Source: a virus
Direction: 5' to 3' (one strand)
Length of the DNA: 20,481 nt
Virus record (IMG/VR): IMGVR_UViG_3300048029_000089
Coordinates: 1 to 20,481 of that record
Shown piece by piece: positions 7,864 to 16,100 of this stretch (position 1 is the stretch's first letter; every line of letters begins with the position of its first letter). The notes beneath the pieces were generated by a model. That model had not been told where the DNA came from. It did no database searches and saw only the letters and a list, made by a program, of their open reading frames with translations. Both the position numbers and the translations under genes were made by a program.

Positions 7864-8624
7864 TATAAGTTTACCGTATATGTTCCGGGGTTAGTATAAG
7901 TGTAAGTTGACCCACCTACAGTAATAGAAACTCTTCCACCAGCACCATTAGCACCAGTTGTACCACCGTTGGGATCAACACCACCAGTACCTTTAGCGCC
8001 TACTACAATAGTTAATACTGATCCTGTATAGATATTAACTGAGGAAGTACCTTGGTTTCTGTCTGCCGCAGAACCCCCAGCACCAGCGGGGTCTGTGTTG
8101 TATACTGAACCAAAGAAGTTTGTTTGTCTACGGCCTCCACCGCCACCGCCACCTGCGCCATACGATGTTGCAGGAGCAGCAAATCCGTTTTGTTGCTTAT
8201 TGGAGTCAGCGCCACCAGCACCAAATGCACTAGCCTCACCACTACTATCACCGCTATGGTTGAGAGAGCTTGCAGCGCCACCTGTGCCACCAGTAGAAGT
8301 TCTTCCTAAAATAGTTGCACCTGAGTGAGTAATAGTAAAAGTACTGTTACCGCCATTACCACCATCAACTTGACCACCAGTACCAGCGCCATTATTCATA
8401 CCGCCACCGCCGCCGCCACCACCGCCGATTACATCGAAGGAGACAGACTCAACCGAGTCACTACCATACCATTCAGAAAAGTCCATATCTGTTGCAGAAC
8501 CTTTACTAATTAAACCTCTTATATCAGAATCATTAAGTGAAACAGTAGTTCCACTTACACCTGACCCAGCTGCCTCTACGTGCATCTGGTTAAGAGAGAT
8601 AGCTCCTGATGAAGGTAATGCCAT
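7863..8624 (-). CDS. Polyglycine fibre-tip protein, 253 aa
   Basis: Residues 1-54 (SGAISLNQMHVE, then SLNDSDIRGLI and FSEWYG) are a widespread phage fibre N-terminal module with the pattern SGxISLxxIxxE, LNDxDIRgLI and sFsefYG, presumably attaching the protein to the virion. Residues 55-253 are a Gly-rich domain with runs of nine glycines (67-75) and seven glycines (158-164). Many GGxGG turns lie between short beta strands (STFTITHSGATILGR, SVLTIVVGAKG, GRVSITVG). The domain ends TNPGTYTVNL. Such domains probably form polyglycine-II helices or the Gly-rich fold seen in ALK/LTK and in phage adhesins of the S16 gp38 type, and act in receptor contact. An AAAGGACT ribosome-binding sequence precedes the ATG. 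It lies directly after the 594-residue fibre gene and may form its tip. Confidence 0.92.
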   Translation of the reverse strand: MALPSSGAISLNQMHVEAAGSGVSGTTVSLNDSDIRGLISKGSATDMDFSEWYGSDSVESVSFDVIGGGGGGGGGMNNGAGTGGQVDGGNGGNSTFTITHSGATILGRTSTGGTGGAASSLNHSGDSSGEASAFGAGGADSNKQQNGFAAPATSYGAGGGGGGGRRQTNFFGSVYNTDPAGAGGSAADRNQGTSSVNIYTGSVLTIVVGAKGTGGVDPNGGTTGANGAGGRVSITVGGSTYTYTNPGTYTVNL

Positions 8625-8635
8625 TACTTAGTCCT

Positions 8636-10420
8636 TTAAGGTGTTAGAGCGCCATAAGCAGTTATATTACCTTCTACAGTAAGGTTACCATTAGCATCTA
8701 GTTGCATCCTACAGGTGCCACCAGTAAGAAATTTTAAAGTAGTTCCTGACTGTTCAATTTCCCAAGTGCCTAAGTCAAGTTTAGAGGCTTGTACGGTTGA
8801 ATTAGGATCAGTGGAAAAAGCACCAGTAGAACTATTATAAGATATACCGCCACTAGCTGATAAAGCCTCTCTAGCTGGAGTTGCAACTCTCGCGTCTGTA
8901 AAGTAAAGATTACTATCGCCTTCAGTAATTGAATCTGTATCGTGATTACTTACATCACTAACCGTTCCAGTTACATCTCCAGTCAAATCTCCTTCGAAAG
9001 TAGAGGCGACAACAGTACCTGCAGTACCAGTAAAAACTTCACTACTGTTTGTTGCATCTGGTATAAAGGTAAATTTACCTGAACTATCATCGAAACCAAA
9101 GAAACCTAGTTTAGCAGCGGTTCCATTATGCCATTTAAACTCAATACCACGATCTTTGTTATCATCTGCGGCAGGTGCGGTATCCCCACCTAGTGTGAAA
9201 ATAGGATCATCTACAGTTACAGTTGTACTATTTACTGTTGTTGTAGTACCACCTACAGTAAGATCACCGTCTACTGTGAGATTATTAAAAGTAACATCAT
9301 CAGTTGTAGCAACTTCTTGACCAATAGAAATCTCTCCGCTAGAGATAGATACACCAGTTCCACCACTAAGACCACTTTGAAGCTCAGTAGTAGTTGGCCC
9401 TGTGTAGCTGATAACGCCCGTAGTACTATTATAAGCTATGTCACCTTGACCGCTAACTTTAGTAACAGAGATAGCACTTTTTGCTGCACTGTCTGCTCTA
9501 GTAGACGTATAGTAAAGATTACTAGTACCTTCTGTTAAATCATCAGTGTCGTGATTAGACAGACTTGTGACTTGTCCTGTTAAAGTCGCTGGAACAGCCG
9601 CTTGCGTTACGTTACCGTTTGAGTCTGTTTCCTCTACAACCCCGTTATTAAGGATAATTGCTCCAGAGGAGTTTAATACGTCACCCTTTACGTTACCTGT
9701 TAGTAATCCTGAGAAACCACCGTTACCTGTTACTGTACCTGTAAAAGTAGATGGGGGAGTTACAGTAAACGAACCAGTATTAGTAGCATTGCTAAAAGAT
9801 ACATTACCAACAACAGTTAAGTTGTTATCTAAAGTTGCAACACCTGTTACATCTAGAGTACCTTGAAAATCAGCATTAGCACCAGTAAACTGAAGCGCAT
9901 CTGTAGTACCAGACTTAATTGTCATATTGCCAGATACATTGTTTAGGCTACCAAAGTCAACACCAGCATCTTTTAAAAGAATGTTACCACCAGCTACATC
10001 TACAGTCATATCTCCAGCGACATCTACAAGAAGATCACCTGATGAAACATCTATCTCGTTATCTGTAAGGGTCATATAACCACTAGTACCAGCTACTACA
10101 GTATTTCCATCAAGAGTATCCGCTGAAACAGTAGAACCAAATCTACCATTTTTAAACCTAGCGCTAGACGTTGAACCACCAAGATCTATAGTATTATCAC
10201 CATTAGGTAAAACTTGAGTTGCATTTACTGTAATCTGACCTGCAGGGCCAACCTTTTCAATAGGCGCTCCTGAGTCAGAAGAACTAGGATCGTGGTTGTG
10301 ACCAGATGAACCACTGAAAGCACTTTGAACAGCATTAAACTCAGCATTAAGGTCATCAGCGTCAATAACCTCATTGTTAGCTATCTGACCTGTAGTATCT
10401 TGTCTTGTATATCCTGCCAT
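8636..10420 (-). CDS. Tail fibre protein, 594 aa, without S74 chaperone domain
   Basis: The N-terminus (residues about 1-80) is a typical phage fibre attachment module: TRQDTTGQIANNEVIDADDLNAEF is followed by a GHNHD motif at 40-44 and then NGDNTIDLGGS. The shaft is made of short Gly/Thr/Val/Asp repeats (LTVDGDLTVGGTTTTVN) typical of trimeric beta-helical fibres. A module of about 50 residues occurs twice: SNHDTDDLTEGTSNLYYT at 288 and SNHDTDSITEGDSNLYFT at 491, each followed by an R-x-A-x(5)-A-(I/L)-S stretch and a GxIxYNSxTG strand. The protein ends GNLTVEGNITAYGALTP. In related fibres this type of sequence commonly leads into a C-terminal S74 peptidase/chaperone domain, which is absent here. 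An AAGGA ribosome-binding sequence lies about 9 bases before the ATG. Virion appendage function is secure; the receptor is unknown. Confidence 0.93.
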   Translation of the reverse strand: MAGYTRQDTTGQIANNEVIDADDLNAEFNAVQSAFSGSSGHNHDPSSSDSGAPIEKVGPAGQITVNATQVLPNGDNTIDLGGSTSSARFKNGRFGSTVSADTLDGNTVVAGTSGYMTLTDNEIDVSSGDLLVDVAGDMTVDVAGGNILLKDAGVDFGSLNNVSGNMTIKSGTTDALQFTGANADFQGTLDVTGVATLDNNLTVVGNVSFSNATNTGSFTVTPPSTFTGTVTGNGGFSGLLTGNVKGDVLNSSGAIILNNGVVEETDSNGNVTQAAVPATLTGQVTSLSNHDTDDLTEGTSNLYYTSTRADSAAKSAISVTKVSGQGDIAYNSTTGVISYTGPTTTELQSGLSGGTGVSISSGEISIGQEVATTDDVTFNNLTVDGDLTVGGTTTTVNSTTVTVDDPIFTLGGDTAPAADDNKDRGIEFKWHNGTAAKLGFFGFDDSSGKFTFIPDATNSSEVFTGTAGTVVASTFEGDLTGDVTGTVSDVSNHDTDSITEGDSNLYFTDARVATPAREALSASGGISYNSSTGAFSTDPNSTVQASKLDLGTWEIEQSGTTLKFLTGGTCRMQLDANGNLTVEGNITAYGALTP

Positions 10421-10432
10421 TTTAGTTTGTCC

Positions 10433-11974
10433 TTACTGTCTTTCGTTAGTTCTAAATTCTAACACTGCAGTGTCTAATTTAAACGTTGGATTAGTAGAGT
10501 TATCTTCGTACTTAAGTGAGACTGTCTTACCACTACCTAATGTAAAAGTTTCATAAACCCTATCAGCAAAACTGCCATAAGTAGATACACTGTATACTGA
10601 AGTAGGGGCACCATATAAAGCCGCTGTTCCTGAAGAACTCTGAAGTGTTGCTGTAGGCGGGTCAATAGTAGTACCCCTAGTTTGACCATCAAAGTCATAC
10701 GACATATTCATATCTAGACTAAGTGTGGCAGTTGGCTCAACATAAGTTGTAACCCTGTAAAAAGTTTTTCGTACTTGAGGATCTTGAATAGGCATATAAG
10801 GGGATTCGTAAACACACCTTATGTTTTCAGAATCAAAACTAGAACCAAACTCCATCTTATAAACATAACCAGAATCATTAGCAAAAACGACAGTTTCAGA
10901 GTTTCCTGTAATAAGGCTATCAGAAACGTTTACTTTCATACCCACTAGAGTTGCCCAAGCTATAGAGTCTGCACCTTGAGCAGAAAATTTTGTAGCAAGT
11001 AGCCCAGAGGATACGTCTGAGGGAGTGCTTGCGTTGTAAGCGAACACCCTATACTGAGCCTTCTCTCTTACAACCACAGAAGAAAAACTACTAGCGACCT
11101 TTAAAAAACTCTCTGTATCTTTCTTGATAGGGGCAGATGCAACAGCTAAAGCAAAGTCACCAATTCTATCAGTAGCAGATAGTAACCTAATACCATCAGA
11201 AGATAGGTACATAACATCCCCACCTACCTCTTGAATAGTTTCTTTAGATATACACCCAATACCTAAAGCTATAGGAGCTAATTGAAAATCAGCTTCACTA
11301 TTCCCTACTAACTTGAATATAGAGGACTTAGTAAAGATTATAAGCTGATCTCTAAATACTTTAAGACCTTCTACATCAGAACCTACATTTATAACACCCG
11401 CACCACTAGCAGTACTAAAATTAGTCTCATCAAAAGGTACACTAAATACTACCTTATCACCATTAGCATAAAAAATATGATTCTTAAAGTTTTCTACATC
11501 AGAAGCTGTTGCAATGTCTGCAGAGTTAGAAGAAGATAGAAAAGTAAAAGTATTATCTGTATCATTATATACGGCGGGAAAGTTAACACCGTCTACTAAT
11601 ATAGTTTTCTTTTTACCACCAAAGACAACATCAACAAATCTAACCCTTTGTCCTAAAGAAGCAGCGGTTCCTTTTAAAGTCCACCCACTACCTTGACTTT
11701 CATAATACTTTGTAACACCACCATCAGCCCTAGCCGCTAGAACAAACCCCGGCCCTAAAACTTTTGAAAGAAGTACATCTCCTGACCCCGGTAAAACTGA
11801 GTTGGAAAACTTAGCAAAACCCTTTACTTTAGAGTACCCCCCACTTGTAGAGGGTTCAAGGTTCTGTAGAACAGCAGCTGAACCTACAGCGTTTACACCT
11901 TGTTGAAGAGGGCTTAGGTTTGAAATAAGACCCCCTCTAAACTCTATAGGAAATGTTTGATACTGTATAGCCAT
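10433..11974 (-). CDS. Probable tail nozzle protein (T7 gp12 / P22 gp10 type), 513 aa
   Basis: The 513-residue protein is predicted to be mostly beta. Its start fits the pattern of tail tubular protein B and tail stabilisation proteins: a FRGGLISNLSP strand, a Q-x-G-x(5)-A segment, then LQNLEPSTSGGYSKVKGF. The body holds many short hydrophobic strands separated by Gly/Asp/Ser turns (VRFVDVVFGGKKKTILVDGV, DVMYLSSDGIRLLS), consistent with a beta-propeller. There is no signal peptide or membrane span. It is preceded, with a one-base overlap (TAATG), by the gp11-like adaptor candidate, which matches the T7 gene 11-gene 12 order. By analogy it would sit below the adaptor ring and form the distal part of the tail tube. 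No sequence identity to T7 could be measured here, so the family call is moderate. Confidence 0.85.
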   Translation of the reverse strand: MAIQYQTFPIEFRGGLISNLSPLQQGVNAVGSAAVLQNLEPSTSGGYSKVKGFAKFSNSVLPGSGDVLLSKVLGPGFVLAARADGGVTKYYESQGSGWTLKGTAASLGQRVRFVDVVFGGKKKTILVDGVNFPAVYNDTDNTFTFLSSSNSADIATASDVENFKNHIFYANGDKVVFSVPFDETNFSTASGAGVINVGSDVEGLKVFRDQLIIFTKSSIFKLVGNSEADFQLAPIALGIGCISKETIQEVGGDVMYLSSDGIRLLSATDRIGDFALAVASAPIKKDTESFLKVASSFSSVVVREKAQYRVFAYNASTPSDVSSGLLATKFSAQGADSIAWATLVGMKVNVSDSLITGNSETVVFANDSGYVYKMEFGSSFDSENIRCVYESPYMPIQDPQVRKTFYRVTTYVEPTATLSLDMNMSYDFDGQTRGTTIDPPTATLQSSSGTAALYGAPTSVYSVSTYGSFADRVYETFTLGSGKTVSLKYEDNSTNPTFKLDTAVLEFRTNERQ

Positions 11975-12657
11975 TAGTAATGTACTCTAGTGTCTCTTAC
12001 ATAGTTTGTTCTATTTATAAAAGTACTTCGTAGATGCTTTATACCCATAAGAAACTTTTGCTGTAAAGCATTCGCTGCTTGCATATCACCTTTAAACATA
12101 AACAAGTAGTACATAGCCCCATCTACAATAACGTGTCTAAAATACTCTGGTAAAGCAGGAACGTCTGTATTTTTAACTAAGTCTACAGGCAGTCTATAAT
12201 ACTCGTAAAAGATAGTGTAAGCCTTGTCTGGAGCAGGTACTAGTCCGTATTCCCTACTAGGAGTTTGAAACACATAACGGGGCATACCTTTTAACTCAGA
12301 GTTATACTCGTAATCTGCGTATTTGTCAAGGTATTCTTCGTATGAAATCAATTTTAATTTAACTGTTTCATTACCTAATGTAGTACTTCTAGCTATTCTA
12401 AAGCTATCCCAGTCAATAGTCTTAGCATCCCCGGGTGTGGAGTATCTAACAATGCTCTCTGTAAGTGTCTCTTCTTCCTCAGAGTGATTAAAAGGCCACT
12501 CATATTCGTGTTGATTTATAAAATTAATAGAAGAGTTAACAGAGTCTTTAATAGCAGAATAGTAACCAGTAACTGTATTAAAGTTATCTGTCGTAAGCTC
12601 TACCTCATTAGACCTTCTGTTTATGTCGTTAACTATGCCTAAAAAGTCGTATGCCAT
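11974..12657 (-). CDS. Probable head-tail adaptor (T7 gp11-like tail tubular protein A), 227 aa
   Basis: The protein starts with two helices (residues about 1-50, MAYDFLGIVNDINRRSNEV and NTVTGYYSAIKDSVNSSINF). A long beta-containing insert rich in Tyr and acidic residues follows (50-160), and then come C-terminal helices with the pattern PALPEYFRHVIVDGAMYYLF and ANALQQKFLMGIKHL. Helices flanking a beta region, and a late helix with a PxxfxxvIvdgA pattern, are typical of podoviral adaptors that dock under the portal and join it to the nozzle. The nozzle candidate follows with a one-base overlap, and the small beta-sandwich gene precedes it by one base. The start ATG has only a weak GGGA sequence upstream, so it probably relies on coupling. 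The adaptor call rests on fold pattern and gene order. Confidence 0.85.
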   Translation of the reverse strand: MAYDFLGIVNDINRRSNEVELTTDNFNTVTGYYSAIKDSVNSSINFINQHEYEWPFNHSEEEETLTESIVRYSTPGDAKTIDWDSFRIARSTTLGNETVKLKLISYEEYLDKYADYEYNSELKGMPRYVFQTPSREYGLVPAPDKAYTIFYEYYRLPVDLVKNTDVPALPEYFRHVIVDGAMYYLFMFKGDMQAANALQQKFLMGIKHLRSTFINRTNYVRDTRVHY

Positions 12658-12658
12658 A

Positions 12659-12976
12659 TCACTGTTCCCGCATTCTTATTTTGATAGATCTTTCTACAGT
12701 ATTAGCTAAGTTGTTAGTTATACGACAGGTAAACTTGTAGTCAACATTGTTTAAACCAGCGCTAATGTATATTGTCGCAACTGTGTCTGTATTAGTCGTA
12801 GCTGTGATAGTTATGTTGTTAAGAGTTTGCCCAGCCGTAATCTCTTGCATAACACCGTTAGCATCTCTAAGGAACCAAGCCACGCTTGATATTGTTTTAT
12901 TACCTAGAAACCGTGACCAATCTACACTATAGTCAAGTGTTTCATCTGGGTCTTTGTTGGGCCACCTAAACGCCAT
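12659..12976 (-). CDS. Small beta-sandwich protein, fibre-tail adaptor candidate, 105 aa
   Basis: The 105-residue protein begins MAFRWPNKDPDETLDYSVDW and continues with alternating strands: ISSVAWFLRD, a Gly/Asn turn, NITITATTNTDTVATIYISAG, and YKFTCRITNNLANTVERSIKIRM. The (D/E)xLDYxVDWSRFLG start with a WxLRDANG turn is a recurring pattern in small phage proteins annotated as fibre-tail adaptor or Gp77-like. I recognise it by eye only. The all-beta Ig-like fold suits a protein that joins a fibre to the tail tube. It lies exactly between the adhesin cassette and the adaptor/nozzle pair, which fits a linking role. An AAAGGA ribosome-binding sequence lies about 7 bases before the ATG. Confidence 0.87.
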   Translation of the reverse strand: MAFRWPNKDPDETLDYSVDWSRFLGNKTISSVAWFLRDANGVMQEITAGQTLNNITITATTNTDTVATIYISAGLNNVDYKFTCRITNNLANTVERSIKIRMREQ

Positions 12977-12987
12977 TTTATAATCCT

Positions 12988-13104
12988 TTACTTAAGTAAT
13001 GTAATGTAGACATACCTATCAAAAGGTGTTGTGTCTTTCTCTACAAACACTGTTCTGAGTTCTTCTACTATAACAACAGTTCTTTCTTTTGGTGTACTTG
13101 ACAT
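12988..13104 (-). CDS. 38-residue RTVxV micro-protein coupled to the large adhesin gene
   Basis: This short frame is MSSTPKERTVVIVEELRTVF followed by VEKDTTPFDRYVYITLLK. Its ATG overlaps the stop codon of the 1098-residue adhesin gene by one base (TAATG), and a GAGGG sequence lies about 7 bases upstream. It fills the only gap between that gene and the next, ending 11 bases before the next ATG. The peptide holds three related units, RTVVI, RTVFV and RYVYI, that would alternate as beta strands. The C-terminus of the adhesin gene also ends in this motif (RARTVYVSRAA). I recall similar strings of RTVYV units in small ORFs beside marine phage fibre genes, but cannot verify this here. A role as a fibre cap, chaperone or coupling peptide is speculation. 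Confidence 0.72.
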   Translation of the reverse strand: MSSTPKERTVVIVEELRTVFVEKDTTPFDRYVYITLLK

Positions 13105-16100
13105 TAAGCAGCCCTCGACACATAAACAGTTCTTGCTCTGTCATAAGAGTTCTTAAACTGCTCAAAGTTAAACCCGTCTGTAGATAAAGTTAAAGAACCT
13201 TTACTTACAGTGACTAAGGGTAGAGTACTTAGTTGTACAGATGTGTTTATTACACCTTTTACTTCATCAGACGCATTGAAAGCAAAGCTTGCAGAGGGTA
13301 ATACCTTTACAACATTTATAACTAGTAAGCCAGTTACAGAAGAAGAAGAAACTCCAGAAGGACTTGCCTCGCCTGTAAAGGCTTGTTCAATACTAAACGC
13401 TGTAGTAGAACTTACGCCTGTAATGACAGCAATAGAATTTATATCAAGCGTAGGCGCAACTTGTGAAGTAGTGGACACAGAGCTAATAGCAACACTGCTA
13501 TTATGAGAAGTAGTGAGAGAACCTACTTGTAGTGAACCAACTACACCCTGTAAAGGCTCTTGACTAGAACCAGATAAGTTGTTAGTAGACACTGAAACTG
13601 ATACAGAGGTTATAGGTACAGAAATACCTACAGAAGCCTGACCTACAGATACCTGAGAAGATACAGATAATGCTGGGGGTATAATTTCATCTATGTCAAC
13701 TATTAATTCGGAAATCTGTGACGCAGAGGTTGACGTTGGTAATGTTACGCTTAAGTTTATTACTAAGTTATTAACAGTTGTGCTTGAAGAAGTATTAGAT
13801 ACAAAAGCTTTTACAAGTAAAGCTATATCTTCTATGGAAAATTGAGCGCCTGTACCACTAACAGTTCTAGAGGATGACGCTGACTTACTAACATCGTTTA
13901 CTGAAAATACGGAATTAGCAGAGGGAAGTACTTTATTACTTGAGTGTGTCTGGGTGACAGAGGTTGAGATTGAGTTTGAAGAAGTGCCTACTAAGTCTGC
14001 ATTACCGTTTCCAATACTTGATACATTATTATCTATTAATGCAACGGATGTGGTAGAAGATATAGTAACAGATGAACTGACGGATAGATTTGCTGTAACT
14101 GTAGAAGATGTTGCACTAGGCAGACCAGCGCTTGGATTTACAGTAAATGTGCCTACAAAACCTTGAGAGGATGTAGTTAAAGGGAATGAAGTTGAGTCGC
14201 AAATAGGGGCAACATCTTCAACATTTATTTGTAAAGGTACTGAAGTAAGTGACTTATTGCTTGAGTGAGTTTGACTAATATTTTCTAAAGACGTTACACC
14301 AGTAGAACTGTCAAGCTCTATACTGGAACTTACGTTAAAACTATCAATATTACCAGTTTGACCTGTAGAGGTAGCAGAGCTAGTAACAATGGTAGAGTTT
14401 ACAGAAAAAGATAAGGGTGAAACAGACGTACCAGAGCTTGTTTTATGGCTTTCTTCAAAAGGACTATCAAAAACAAGTGTATCAGCAGCGGTTGCATTAT
14501 TTGTGAAACTGTTAGTAGCTGACCAAGTAGGTGTTGTTCTTTGATTAAGAACCCTACTCCGAACTGGGCTTAGGGATGAACCAGTTATACTAAAATCGGT
14601 AATCTGTCCAGTAAATGCGCTGCCGAATGATCCATTATTATCACCTACGATAAACTTATCTAAGAAAAACTGATAAGATGAGGTAGTATAAGGGCCATAG
14701 CTTATTGTCATTAATTGACTGTTAGAGGCTAGAAGACTGCCACTACTGTCATAAATTTGTGCGTATACACGTTGACCCGCATTAAAAATACGACCTTTAT
14801 ACCAACTGTTAGGAGAAAAAGTACCTGAGTTGGGTAAGGCGACACTAACACTAGCGGCAGCGTTTCTACCTAACTGGTTACCTAATCTTACGTAACCACG
14901 AATGTTTTGAGTTGATGAAAGTGTACCATAAGCCCTCTGGTATGACCAACCTGTCTTATCACCATCAGCCTGAAAGAAGTACTGCGTACCTCCAGTATAG
15001 TCAGAGGCTACTTTAAAGTAAAATTCAGCCCCAACACCATCATCCTGATACTGTGTAGAGCTTGTGTATTTAACCCCATTGAAGTCTACAGAACCACTGT
15101 AAGCGTAGACAGAAGAAGGTATACCTGAGTAGTATAAATTAGGTGTAGTATCTAAGAGAACATCAGCGTTTATAGTTTCGATACCAGAAACACTGCTTAC
15201 CTGAGAAGGGGAGTTAACGCTTCCTGTAGAAGCTATAATAACAACTTCTGTGTCTAAATTATTTGATAGTGAGAAAGATGCAGATGTTGAAGGTAAGTTA
15301 GTGTTTGAGGATGCTGAAGAAGAAACTTCAATAAATGTTTGTGATGTAACTTTAGCAAGAGTTGGGTTGCTAGAGGCTGTTTTAGTAACGGCGCTTAATA
15401 CAGAGGTACTTGAAACAGAGGAGATATCAACACTACTTGAACCACTAATATCCCCAGATATAACAGGAGAGCTTACCTTAGTAACAAACTTATTTGAACT
15501 AGTAGATAGCGTTAAAGAGGAAACACTTAGGGCCACAGAAACTGCTACTATGTGTTCAGAAGGGCCAATCTGAATTGAACCTAGTTGTGTAGCAGATGTT
15601 AACGTTGAAAGGGTTTCGTTAGCTGTTCCATTCGAGCTAACTGAATTTACAACAACTGAAGAAGAGTTTCCAGTTAAATCTACGCCACTCCTTGGTGTGA
15701 CAGAGTTAACTTGTACTGAAGAAGATGTAGAAGTTAGTACCTGTAAGTCAGTGACTGTTACAGATAGACTATTAATGCTAGAACCAGAAGAAACACCGCT
15801 TAGAACACCTTGCTCTGAAGCACTTGTGGAGACAGTTCCTATTTGTGAGCTTGAGGAAACTGAGTTTAGAAGTTGTAGATCTTCACTAGTTCCTTGTGGT
15901 GATGAAACTTGACTTGCTGTACTTGTTGAAGAAAGTGGAATTACTATGTTAGTAACAATAGCTCCAACTTGAGAGGAGCTAGATACAGATGTTATTACTT
16001 GTGCATCTTCTAGTTGCACTCCTAAAGAGCTTATCTGAGAGGATGAGGAAACAGAAGAAAGAGTTTCCGAGTCTGTTACAGTTAAAGAAAGAGTTCCTAA

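Noticed and set aside
8012-8328. Overlapping frames of 60-92 residues on both strands within the Gly-rich gene
   Set aside because: Gly codon runs create open Ala/Val or Pro frames when shifted or reversed. They have no ribosome-binding sites and no recognisable product.
13210-15912. Plus-strand frames opposite the giant adhesin
   Set aside because: The Ser/Thr/Val repeats of the minus strand give long open antisense frames of Glu/Thr/Val. No start signals or domains are seen.
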